Below are positions 49,612-62,279 of a stretch of DNA of 64,000 nucleotides, one piece after another. Numbering within the stretch: position 1 is the stretch's first letter; every line of letters starts with the position of its first letter. The stretch covers positions 12,772,001 through 12,836,000 of the forward strand of contig NC_065872.1 of the NCBI RefSeq assembly GCF_933775445.1, given 5' to 3'. Made by a program: the position numbers and the translations under genes. This DNA comes from Argentina anserina (lineage: Eukaryota; Streptophyta; Magnoliopsida; Rosales; Rosaceae). The notes under the pieces were generated by a model, which saw only the letters and a list, made by a program, of their open reading frames with translations, had not been told where the DNA came from and ran no database searches.

Positions 49612-50399
49612 TATGGACCCGCCACAACTCTCGTCCAACAGCAACATCGAAGGACGCGATGTTGGAAGGAAAACAAATTTTTTTCCTAAACCCTAGAGCA
49701 CCCTGTTTTCTCGAAGCTCTCAGAGACCAAACTTCATATTGTTCACACATGCAAATATTAACTTGTAATGATAGAGGCACTATGACAACGGGTGACCAAT
49801 AAGAGATGTCATCTGAATGAAACTTATCCGTTAACTCTAAATCCTAAACTCTTGCATGTAATCCGAGGGTGTAAAATTTATTTTGTTCTTTTGAAATAGT
49901 TAAAAAATTATTTTTAAGGTTGTGTTTTGTTTTCAACCATTATATACCTACGGGTGAGCATAAATTACTATTGAACAGATGAATGCCATTATCTCTAACT
50001 ATAACAATCTACGACGTGGAAAGTCTTGAGCCTAGCCAGAAGAGAACTATGTGCGAGAAAAGGGTACAGAATGCAACAAAATATATGGAAATTGGTGGAA
50101 TTATAAATTCAATGATGTTTGTGAACAAATTTTACAAGGCATAAAAGCAACTTTATTATTTCCTCTTCAACATTGACAAGCACGCGAAAATCAATAGTAA
50201 TGGTTACAAAAGAATACATTCACAAATGACTACATAATGTTCTGTTGACAAACGAAACAAAAAATATATATATCAAAATCTTTGGGATGCTATGTACACT
50301 GACTTATAAATACTCCAGAATGAACAGAAGCCAAAAAAAAAAATTCCCGTTTCAAACAAGACTTCGCCCTATCGATTCAATTCGAAGAATGGCAAAACT
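49612..50399. other. Right remainder of retroelement remnant, then 3' flank of CSI1
   Basis: About 49612-49720 is C-rich, similar to the sequence left of the nested insertion. The rest is AT-rich. The stretch from about 50200 to 50399 is the probable 3' UTR of CSI1. No gene seen. Confidence 0.4.
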
Positions 50400-53300
50400 T
50401 CAACACTGTTCGTTACTTGTTACTTTGTTAGACCACTGGAATTCTATTTCTAAATTCCGTGATGGTCCACTTTTGCTTTCCGGCAATAGTGTATACTCCC
50501 CAGCAACTGCTCCTAGCATTACCACTCGATCAATCTGGATAGTAACCTTCCCAAATGAACTCTGCCACATATATCAACAACAAAAAACTTGGTCACTAGG
50601 TCGAAAAGAAAACAACGAAAGAGAAACATCTTCTCTTTGATAAAGGGAAGTGTCAAATTCTCAAAGGTAATTTGTTGTTCACTAACCTTTCCCATCTTGC
50701 TCTTGTTCTTGCAAGATATGTGGAGCTTCTGGCCTTTAGGGGGACTCTCAAAGGACCATGAAAAGCTCTCATCCCATTCCGGATTAGGGCCCGTTGAAAC
50801 AATCTGTAAATTCAGAGGTTCATGACAATAAGTTAAAATGGCACTGCCATCAAATCAAAATATCAGTATGAACTTTGAATAGAGAACAAACAAGATGTGC
50901 ATGTGATCCCACAAGCATGAAGATCAATTTGCAATAACTAAATGAGATGTTATCATAAATAAAACTGGATATCAGTTGAATCCTATAAATCCAATTCTAA
51001 TGGATTAAGTTAGTTATATGAAGCAAATTTAATCATTATTCTTTTGCAGACGCCTAAACAAATACAAACCTCATCTATATGGTCTCATGGTCAAGCTTTC
51101 TATTTGCATATACGTAAATTAATAATTCAGAATAAGACTGTCCAAAAGAAAATTTGGAAGTCGGAAGTCGTAACTAAGGAAAAATATAAGGAATTGAGAA
51201 ATAGAACAGCATTGTACCTTGGTTTGCCTAGGTGGAGTGTTGCCAAGTGTAAGTTTACAAAATACACTGGGGTTTCCCACTGACTGCTTCATATTATTTC
51301 CACGCTTGATTATGACCACCAATGTCCCCGGCAAACATTGTAATAAAAATTCTGTTTTCTCTTGAAATCGAGGCGGGCCAGACTGAATTAAGTATTGCAG
51401 CAAAGGAATTGCATCAGCAGCAGCAATTGATTGAGCCCTAGACACTTCAGCTGGGCATGCTGACCAAGCTTGCCTTAGAAGAAACAGTGCATCCAATGCA
51501 GCTTCCTGAGTTGCCTCGGATCCTGTCTTGAGGGATGTCACTAGATGAGGAATGCTTAAAGTTGCAGGCTCTGTGGCTCTCAAACGTGGGAAATTGCTAA
51601 AAAGAGAATTCAGAGCCTTCAGATACTCCTCGTTCACAGTTCCAGTCGCCCATAAATCCTTCTCAATAGCAGCTACAAGACCAAAACAATTTGTAAGATG
51701 CTTCGAAAGTATAGCTCCAAGGGTGAGGTGAGGTGATAAGAAACCTTACACCTCCAATTCTATCAAATCAAACTTCTTGAAGTTAACTATACAATAACTC
51801 AAAACCGATCGATATTATAGGATTGAAGTTCAAGGGGTTCTTGGTGCATAGCATCACATTGAGGGCAAAACAAATCACAATCCAAACAGTATTTTCATCA
51901 ACATAATTAAGCAAAGTCTGCATTAACTCACCGGTGATGGCCCTTACTGTCTCACTAGAAGCATACTCTTGAATGGTGTTATTTGAAAAGAGAAGTTTAA
52001 TAAACATTGCAGCCTGAATGGACGTATCTGGATCACTTGAACCAATCAGATCCAACACAACTTGAACACCACCAGCCTCAGCAACTGCTCTTTTATTAGA
52101 CCGACTGTACATCACAAGGTTTTGCAAAGCACATATTGCTACAACTTTCATTTCTTCAGTAGGTTGGTCTTCAAGCACATTTACCAGCGCACGACAAGCT
52201 GACACAGCATCAGTACTTCGGGCAAGCCCCTCATTCTGGAATAAGTCACCAAGAGCTAGAGTTGCTAGCAACCTTGCCTGCTGAGCTTGGGTTTGTGGAT
52301 CCAAGAGGTACTGAGACAATGGTAAAATGGCCGCCTTGGTAACCTTAGTTTCTCTGATCTTCACATTATTCAACAAGACTTCCAACAGCCTTGCAGCTGT
52401 TTCTTCACACTGATGAGATCTGAGGAGGTCCAAAAGAGCCTCTATGGCACCACTTTCAGCCATTGCTTCCGCACTGGTTGCATCATCGCTTTCCAGTACC
52501 AGAAGAGCATTCAGTGCACCAACTACGGTGCCTTCTGATCCAGACCGAAGCAACCTTACCAACACAGCTACTGGCACTTCTAAATAAAATTCAGAACTGA
52601 ATTGCAGGATGCTTGATAAAACAGAAGCAGCTGATTCCCACAAGGTATTTGGAAGTGATGGGTCTGATAGCAATATCACCTTGGACAGCTCAGTGACACC
52701 ACCCTCTTTAGCAATTTCATTCGGCCATGTTAGTGCAATACTGACAAGTGCCTTCACAGCTCTTTGCTGCAATATATGTATACCAGAGCCAAGGACCCGA
52801 ATGAGAGGACCAATCACTTGCTGTATCACTGTATCCTTTTGCAGATGTTCTTCAAAGAGTAAATGTGATAAAAGCTCAGCCGCTAATTGTTGAACTGCAG
52901 GAGCCGGAGAATCAAGTAGTGGAATAAGTGGTTCAATAGCCTGGTGGGATGTCAACCTATAATCAGCACGACACTGTGGATGCTCCAAAATATTGACAAG
53001 AACCTGTAATGAACTGTGCTGCCCATCAGGTCCAAATTCTGGTCTAGTTAGAAGCTGGAAAAGTGGCTCAACCACTTTTGAAGCAGAAGGTCCCTTAGCA
53101 ATGCTTGCATTGTTGGTCAGTATCCGGAGCAATTCTGCAAAAGCAGCACAGAGAAAATCGGGTGCTTCGTGGAGGATGTCAAGTATGCTTTCAATAACAC
53201 CAGCTTTCACCATCTCCGATTTACAAGCAGGCCTATCTTTCCCTAATTTCACCAGAGCTCTCGAAATAGCTTCATGAAGCAAGTAATTCTTACCATAGAG

Positions 53301-56300
53301 AAGACCAACAAGAGGAATTACTGCACCATGAGCGGCAACGAGTTCACCCAGTTGCTCATCATCAACAAGTTTATCCAAGGCACGGACAATTGAATGTTGT
53401 GCCGGGCTGAACTCGGTAACAAGAAGAGACACCAGAGGCTCAACACATCGAGCTGCAGCCATTGTTGACCTGATTCTCGTATTTCCAAATAGAACACAAC
53501 ACAACTCGGCAGCATCCCCTTTCAGCTCCATCGAACAATTTGATGAAAGAATCCTGCAAAGAACATCTATTGCATTCATTTCAACATCTGCAACTGCTAA
53601 GGCTCTTGATGGATTTTCACTAAGCAGCCTAACCAATGCCGCAATTGCAGCATGCTGCTCCTTCTCAGAACCAGTATTAAGAATCTCCACCAAGGGTTGG
53701 ACAGACTGTCGAGCACTTTCTGCATTCCTTATATGGTCAGCAGAGAATAAGCTTTCCAATGCTTTAGCAGCACTGTACCTTGAAGCTCTTCCACCTAACC
53801 GTAAAACTGCCACAAGTTGACTGACAGCACCGAATGCAGATTCGTGTTTCCTTATTTCAGCACTACCAAATAGTAGACCCAACAGATCTGTAGCAGCTTC
53901 TTCTGTTGCATCTTGTGGACCAAGTGAAAGATACTTGGTCAACGCTTCCAGAGCTCCTGATTCTACCATAACTATTTTATTTGATGAGCAATCCTTTGCA
54001 AGCTGAGTAAGAAACCCAAGTGCCAAAAATGGTGCTCCAGGACGATCTGGAATTGGTTTGAGAAGATCAACAAGTGCAGGTATTGCTTTCCTAGAAGTAG
54101 CACCAACCCTTATATCTTCAACCCTGAACAGCCTCTCTAGAACAACTTGCTCAGGGTAACGCACTAAACCAAATTCTTCTGACAACTCCAAGAGGTCACT
54201 AATATCAGCATCGGCACATCCCAGTAGCGAGATAAGTCCGTTGGCTGCTCCGGAATTTGCAACAGATAAAAGAGTCCCCCTGCTACCATTACAGACTAAG
54301 CTAGCCATTGCTTGTGCAGCAAAGTATCTGTCGACTAATTCCTCTGACTTCAACCAATTCGCAAGTACAGGTATGGATTTCATGGTTGCATGTGCCCGTA
54401 TGATGTCTCTGTCTTGAAACAAGATTGCCAGCAGCATAGTGCAAATCCATATGCTGCTATCTTCTTTGAAATCAATCTGCATACATTGCACAAAGGAGTA
54501 AACCAATGTAAGGTACTCAGAGAATAATTGTAGTCATCTCCCAATTTATCATGAACAAGCAAATTAAAAGAGATCAATATTTTCTTAGCAAGACTGTTCC
54601 ACAAAAATGACCGATTGTAGATTAGTTTCCTTTTTCCTTAGTGAGTGAAAACAAGTAGATTAAACAAGATTGCTGATTACCTGAGAGTAATTGGAAAAAC
54701 AATATGAGATCCTGTCATTGAGGACTTCCACAGCACCAGCCTCCATAATGGCAATTTTGCATTTATCATCATGACAAGCAAGAACAGAGAGTAGCCATAC
54801 AGCTATATTCACACCATCAATGACTCCTGTGCTTGATGAAGATCCATCATCCTTTAATTCTTCTTTCATATGTAAATCAATACTGATATAGTCCTTTTCA
54901 CCATCCCCAATATATCCCGAAAAGTTCAGCATTGCAACGAGAGATTGAATGAGATGGGTACATAAGTTTGATTCACTAAGATCTTCTACAACTCTCTGAT
55001 GACTAACTTTCGCAGCACAGATAAGGAGTGCGGCACCTCCAATCTTGACCTTTGAGTTTGATGAATTGATCACCCTTTTGGCAATAGATGGTACACATCT
55101 TGAGGCAGTGGCAACAGTGTCTCCCAGTACAACAGGTTGATCTCTGCAAAGTCTTGCTAATATTTCAATAGCTTTATCCTGCAACAAGGGTGTTGCATCC
55201 GCAATGGATAAAACTATAGGGGTTATGCTTTTCGGAAATTCAGCTAAAACTGCCCATGCTGGTTTTTTCTCTCCACTTGCTCGTTCCGACCTGGACAGAA
55301 TAGCAAGTGCCTCAAGTGCTTCCGAAATGGCAGATCCATGATTAGCAGATTCTAGAAATGAAACTAATGCAAGAACTGTTCCAGCACGATTCATGCATTC
55401 AGTCAAGGCATGGTCGATTTGGCGAGAGTGGAGCAGGCGAGCAATGGCTGCTGCCGCATGGGTCTTTCCAGAGACTGTACCATCAAGCAGAACTCTAGTA
55501 GCTGGGATAACAATGTCTTCAGCCACTGCTGTTTCTGAGACTTCGCTGTCCAAAATAAGGTTAGCCAAAGCACATGTTGCTGGCTCTGCCACTTCCAGAA
55601 CCGAAGAGTTAGCGAGCAGAACCAATGGAGATAATACATCTCTAGCAACAGAAGCCACATCCCGGTTCTCTTTAATGGAAAGGAATATTGCTGCCAGGCA
55701 ATGTGATGCCTCTGCAAGGATATTACCAGACTCAACATTAAGCAACTTGATAGCAGAGCAAAGAGTTTTAACAGCCACACTACTTTCCCGCAAGTCCTTT
55801 CTAGCTTCAAATATTCCAGCTAAAGCTGATGCAGACTTGGCTTGAGTCTCTTCTTTATTTGAGCTTAATATTTTTATCATTGTCTCAATTGCATCATTAG
55901 CAGCACTACCTTCACGCGATATATCACTGAGAGGGACCACAGACAGCATACTTTTTAAAGCATCCAAAACATATACCTTAGATTCAGGTAGTTCACTGGT
56001 CAATAATGCAGTGAGTTGGCTGATGGTTGCTGTGTCAGATTTATGGATTAAATGGTTTAAAGTCTTTGCTGCAATTTCTTTTCCATTTGGGCTTCCATTC
56101 TTCAGAAGCCACAATAGAGCAGGAACTGCATCAGCACTTTCAACACATGCCCTTATATCTTCACTGTGATTGCATAGGTTCCGAAGGATGGATGCTGAAT
56201 CTTCCTTGGCTTTTGCAGATCCCGTCTCTAGAATTTGAACAAGAGGAGGTATGCCACCAGCAGCAGTAATAGCCCACTTACTTTCATCATTCTCATTAGA

Positions 56301-58666
56301 AAGAAGGCAAAGGAGTGCAACTGCACATTCTTGCTGCTGTTCTGATGAAAGCCCAAGAAGTGATATCAACAACTGAACCCCTTCGCGTCCTTGAAGGGCG
56401 CGCCATAGACTTCCTTCACTATTACAAAGAGCTAGAAGAGCTCTCATAAGCTCATCCTGAACTTCATTTGTTGCCATTGTGATCAAACCAACAAGCAACC
56501 GTTTTGCTTCTGAATTGTTGAGTTTAACTGAGAGTACAGTATTCCCATACAAACTTGCAAGGGCCTCTATGGTTCGCTCCTGCACAAGAAATGGTAAGCT
56601 AGGCTTGAACTGTGAAACCAAAGTCTGCTCAATAACAACAGGATCTGATGCTCTAGTAGATTCTGCTTTGCTATCGTATATCATTAGAGCTGAAGCCAAA
56701 GCTCCTAATGTATCAGCAATTTGGGCAGGCGAAGTGCATGATTCAAGGCTTTGACCAAGACTCGAGATCACATATGACAAACCACCAGAAATATTTGCTA
56801 AAGCACACATGGCATTTTCCTGCAATGCCTGAGCATACTCACCCTGCATGAATTCTTTTGAAGGGGCTATAGTAGCATTTATCAACACAGGAATACCATT
56901 GAAGTTGGCTATCTCTCGCCTTGCTTCTTTACACTGGGCAGAAAGAGATTTAAGAGCACCTGCAGCTTCTGCTCTAACAGAAGCTTCATTGCCAGAGCTT
57001 AAAAGCTTGAGAAGCTGCTTTGTAGCCTCTGCAGCCAGAACCTTTGAACAAACAGATGCGTCTTCCATCATCATACATCCGAGAAGAAAGCACACGTTAG
57101 CTTGAGTGTTTGGCTGTCCAGTTGTGAGCAGCTTCACAAGTATATCAACTCCTCCAACTTGTAATGTTGCAGCCCAGAAACCCTCAGTGCTGGTCGATAG
57201 ATTCTTTAACGCTCCCGTCAACAAGCTATTAACCAAGCTGCCAGTCTTGATCCCTTTCCTTAGTAGCTCCCAAAGCACTGGCACAACTCCTTCAGTTGAG
57301 AAAATTTTTGAACCAACATGATCCCTTGCACCACCTTGAGAAACAGCATAGATGGTCTTTGCTGCTGCAATTTGGCCCTCTGCTGAGGTGGACCTAAGTA
57401 GACCAAGCAATGGTGGAATGCACCCCCCAAGCAAGACTTTCACTCTTAGTTCATTCTCCTTACAAAGAGAACCTAAAACAGTAGCGGCTTGTATCTTAAC
57501 TCCAACTGATCCTGATCGGAGAAGAGAAACAAGTACAGGAACTGCTTGCGAGTGAGATCCAACTGCACTGAAAGCGTTTTCACGAGTTCCAATCAGCTCC
57601 AGCAATTGTTTTAAGTTATACTCCTTCTCTGATACAGATGAGGAACTTTGACGCAGCTGCTCAATGCATTGGGCAACACTTGCCAATGTCCCATCTGGAT
57701 CCTCCATGTTACTACGCTCTCTGTAAGCAATTGGGGTACATATTATAGTTATAGTAAGAATCATTGTCTTCTCAATATTTCAAACTGACAATCATCACTT
57801 TGACAAAATTTTGGTGAAACTTAATAAAGCTTTGGATGACGCTCAAAAGTGCATACGCTCAATGAAATTCTTGAAACTGCATTGTATTTTATTTAGTTTT
57901 CAAATAAAGGATGAAACAGATCCAATAATCAATGACACGAGATTAAGGCATGACCTTGTTCAGTAATTAATATAAAGAAAAGATAAATTAATTGCTATGA
58001 AATAAAGGCAGTATAAAGTATCAATGCGACACCAAAACAAATCAATTGAAAGGCGAACTAGTAAACTAATCCCATAAAAAGCAAAAATATTACCTCACCA
58101 GCAAAATTTGCAAGCACTACTACATGCAACAAGAACCTTAACCATGGTGAAGTGGTAAACCAATTCAAACAAGACAAAAGTAATCGGACTAACCAACAAG
58201 CTAAGTAGTTAATTTGGACTGACCTTGATCCCATTTTTATGAGTGTGTGTGGCGTTGGAGGCTCTGAATCTTGAACCTTTGAATCCCCATTTCTTTCCTG
58301 CAACCAAAAGATGAATGAAATCAATAAATTATTCAACTTTCCGTTTTTTACCTAGTCAATTCCACTGGAACACTCAAATTCAACGCTACTTAGATTTGCA
58401 TCAACACTATCAATGTACACTAATCCCACTACTAGAACCATGTAGATTAGAAAGTGAAATAATAGCAGAGTGAATGGGATCTAGCGCACCCCACCTAACA
58501 ACACTCTTTCACTATCTTTGTTCAACTCATTTTCAAATAGATTCACATATAGCAAATCACAAGTAATGAGTAACGAAACAAAAGGACAAATGAGGATTAC
58601 CAGATCATTAGTGGCAAGGGTGCTGCCATTGCTGGCAGCAAACCTCCAACCCGCCGTGGTTGCCAG
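50400..58666 (-). CDS. CSI1: Cellulose synthase interactive protein 1 (armadillo repeats + C2)
   Basis: CSI1/POM2 links cellulose synthase complexes to cortical microtubules at the plasma membrane. Exons (minus): 58601-58666, 58224-58297, 54681-57720, 51932-54476, 51218-51672, 50687-50803 and 50400-50561, GT/AG, frame continuous. Counted from the CTG at 58664-58666 this is 2152 aa, the family length. ARM-type repeats fill about residues 60-2000, and a C2 domain covers about 2022-2145 ([14 protein letters not shown] to EIEFQWSNK). The conserved N-terminus WRFAASNGS...[16 protein letters not shown] is encoded in exons 1-2, but the codon where orthologues have ATG is CTG, with a TGA four codons upstream in frame. 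The first in-frame ATG is at 58232-58234 ([14 protein letters not shown]), giving 2109 aa. The C-terminus runs seven residues past the usual SNK end. A noncoding leader exon and 5' intron are likely (see next entry). Confidence 0.95.
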
Positions 58667-59250
58667 CTTTGCTAATCTTCAATCTTCACCGAAAAATCTA
58701 CAAACACAGCCCTTGCCCTTCTCCAGATCTACCTCACAGCCCCCTGCAAAACACAAATGGATCAGTCCCCACACACCAAACCAATCAAAAAATCACAAGA
58801 ACTCAAGCATTGACCAAAGAAAGCTACTCAGCACACAATCCAATCCAACCCAATTCACACACCACTTTCCACTTCCCAACTCATTATTCCAATTGGGTAC
58901 CCAGATCAACCACAGTTCGCTCAATTCAAACCAAGATCGAGTCAAAGTCCGAACCTTTCTCAACTGGGCACTCGAATTTTCACCAAACAGACAAAACCCA
59001 ACAAAGATATTGACATGACAACTCATAAAACCCAATCAAATCGAACCGGGTATCTCAATACCACCAATGCAATTGAATTAAGAGACGTAGAAAGTACTGG
59101 GCCAGCTGACCTTGAGAGAGTGAGAGATGCGGTAGCTGTTTGGTGCATACGTAAACCAAAAGCGAGCATGAGAGAGAGAGAGAGAGAGGCAGGCCACACT
59201 GAAGCAGCAACCAAACAGCTCAACAACGAAGAAGAAGCGCCCACTGTCTG
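58667..59250 (-). other. 5' leader and leader intron of CSI1
   Basis: On the minus strand a plausible acceptor (TTTTGCAG, at 58744-58751) precedes 58743, and a plausible donor (TCAAG followed by GTCAGC) lies near 59112, so the leader appears to be split. The first exon would lie at about 59112-59245 and includes a GA/CT run (59168-59189 on the plus strand). Plus-strand frames here (58518-59018 and others) are shadows. Confidence 0.5.
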
Positions 59251-62200
59251 AGAGAGCTGGTGATATAATTTTCTTTTTCTTTTTATTAATTAATGTTTTG
59301 TATCTTTTTGCTTCAGTTTTGGTTTTATTTGGGCGAGTTTCACGCTTCCATTAGATACTCTCACCCTTCCATCAAGCTAAGGAGAGGGAGAGAGTTGGAG
59401 ATGGAGAAAGGGTGACAGCCGCACCGTCACAGTCTGATTGGGCCACCGACAATTTTTGTGCCTTCCAGGCTTCCATGGCTCCAATCAATCAATGGCTTAG
59501 GCTATGGCTATATATTCTTTTTCTTTTTAATAAAGGGTTTGTGTGGCAGTGGTTTATTAGTGAAACACAAGTATCTATAAGAAATCTCAAAATAATATTG
59601 AGAAAATCGATAAAATACATGTATTTTAACAAACACCAACCAACAAATATTGCCACTCAAATGACATAGAATCGTCATTTGAAATAACAGTAACATATTG
59701 TATGAGAAAAATATCAAACATACAACACAATTCTGCTTTGTAAATTATGGTATTGTCAGATGATATGAAAATATATTTTAGTGTAAACATCGATCATTGA
59801 TTATATGTATGCTTGACACATGTGAACATATATACTTTCATAAACAAAAGAAATGAAAAGCACTAGGTCAGCTCTCAACATCTATATCTAGCTGTGGCCA
59901 GGCCAGTCCAGGCCAAGCCAAGCCAAATAGAAGATCTAGAGATTCATGACATCTCTCTCAATCACTTGCTGATACTCTTTCTCTTTCTTAGTTGGCTGGA
60001 ATTATATATATGCAACTTCCTCCTTTATCAAAGAAAGACAATTAGTGGCATGAGCAAGTAAGAAACACCTAATACTCCTACAATCCCCAAAATAACACTC
60101 ACTAAACCCTATTGCTGCTAAATGAAAATTCATGATTTTTAAAAGCGTTTAGACTTCAGCTGTCTCTAAAGTGACCTAGACAAAAAATTCAATCGAAACG
60201 GGCCCCTCCAGGCTCCAGTATTACCAAAAAAAAAAAGGAAAATATTATGGCATCATGAGTAACTTACCTTAAGCAGCAAGGCACCAAGGATGCTCACTTG
60301 ATTTTACAATTTCAGCAACAGTATGGTAAATAGGGATTTAAGTATACTTAATTACATAGTGATTGCATGTAGTGATTATACCATAAATCAGTGAACAGAA
60401 TCACTTTGTGTAAATCTAAAGTGAAAGCCAAGTTGCTTCCCAAAACAATGATTGAAAGTTAATATGTAGTGTGATCATAATTAAATTATTCCTCCTGTCA
60501 GTTGGCATATGCTGTAGGACTTGAGAAAAATGATTGAGACTTAACAAAATGGGTCTGAACTCTGAAGAATGAAGATTAAAAGAATCATGGCGCTTTGGAC
60601 ATTAGGGTACAAACTTTCACTGGCAACAAAATTGAAGTTTTGAGCTTACATTTCAACTTGTATAGTTGTATTAATGATGTATACTAATGTATTATACATA
60701 TTCGGGATTCTAGAGATTTGCGGTTGCAAGGTCGAAGAAAAAAGGGTATGGAGTACCGTTATAAACCTCCATTAAAAAAGATTAATGCTCTTAAATACCG
60801 AAACTACAATTCCCCTCAACTTGTTGCTAGAGCTGATTTAGAATAACTAGGTAATATAAGCTAGACGCAATCAGTTGATCGAGATTGGTCACATCTTGTG
60901 TCTGTTGGGATGTTTGTGTTGGGGTGGGGCTTGAGGGCCATGTTACTTTGATTTTTAATGTTAAGAGATTTCAGAAATGAGTTGATTTCTCACCAATTTA
61001 TGATTAAGATTGATAATGCATACTGGAATTTAATACTTAATAGTATAAAACCACATCATCTTCGCTGTCACAAAGTGTACATGCAAGTTACATTACCAGC
61101 ATGTTTCATATTGTCAGATGTGGATGTTTCTCCATGTGTAATGTTTCAGGTAAGTTTAAGGAATATGCATTGGCATACTACTAATATAGTCTAATTACTT
61201 GATTAATAATTTTCAACATGCACATGTAAAGGCCTAACAATTTTAAGAGTTATGTTCAATGATCTCGATGCTAAAAGCTGGCTTTTGTAAAGACTCGATC
61301 ATTAGCTAAGTACCCTCTAGCTCGCCTGCCCATAACATAACACCATATCGTCCGACCGGATTTTTATCTTGATATCCGACGATATAGTGTAATCTACTGT
61401 AGTAACAATAGTACTACGACAATCGCAGATGGTAAGATTTCTTCAACTATCTATCTACCCTGCACTAAGAAGATGGCAAAGGAAATGAGTTGTAATTTCT
61501 ACGCGATTCAGATACTCGCGTGTTCATTACGTATTACAGCGTGTCCGACCTGTGTCTAAAGTCAGTTCGCGTGTCCGTGTCGGACATGCAACCCAAATGG
61601 TGTGTCTGTGCTTCATAGGTTTTCACCAAGTTTGATATCTTAACGATTACCATTTTAATGCAATTTTATAGTAATCCACACATTAGACTCTTAAAACTGA
61701 ACGGTAGAGATGTGAAAATGTAATCGAAAAGCTATCTATTTAAAATACCCAAAAAAAGAATCCCTAGTGGAATATATATATTATAGAGAGAGCAATATTC
61801 CTAGTTCTTTACAGTAATTAACTCCTCCCCCTATCATATATGTGTAACATGACTCTGAAATCAACAGCCTAATGCTTTGTATGCTTCGTTTGATTGCACA
61901 TCTCAAACCCATTTTCAGTTCTTACTTTTGGCTAGGGTTTATGTCTCCCAAAACACACGCGGACTCCTCTCCTGCCATAACATTTATATATGCCAATCCA
62001 AAATAAGGGTGGAAAAGAAAGAGGTTTCAGTGGTCAATGGGGGAATAAGAGGGAATAGCAATCGTTCACAGGCATTTTAAACAGAAAGGAGGTACATTTT
62101 CCCTCATTGCGGTAACATTATAAATATTTAACAAGATGATCTGTTTGCTTTGATGACACCTAAATCACTGTGCTATGTCAAAAAAAAAATTTAGTGTAAC

Positions 62201-62279
62201 CCCTGATAAACTCAGATCATTACTCCCGATACATTGTGCAGACTCAGTATTCACTTGTACTAAAAAAAATGGGGGGACT
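59251..62279. other. Spacer between CSI1 and MIC60
   Basis: No gene recognisable in 3 kb. A GTGTCCGTGTCGGACATG-type stretch ending TGTGCTTCATAG (about 61500-61622) resembles the subterminal motif of plant hAT-like elements, with no second end found. Short A-rich and CAGGCCA-type repeats occur at about 59890-59930. The last 100-200 bp before 62280 are probably the MIC60 3' UTR. Confidence 0.45.

Noticed and set aside
58518..59251. Several overlapping plus-strand frames
   Set aside because: They overlap the CSI1 leader on the opposite strand, have no domain and Ser/Thr/Asn-rich composition.
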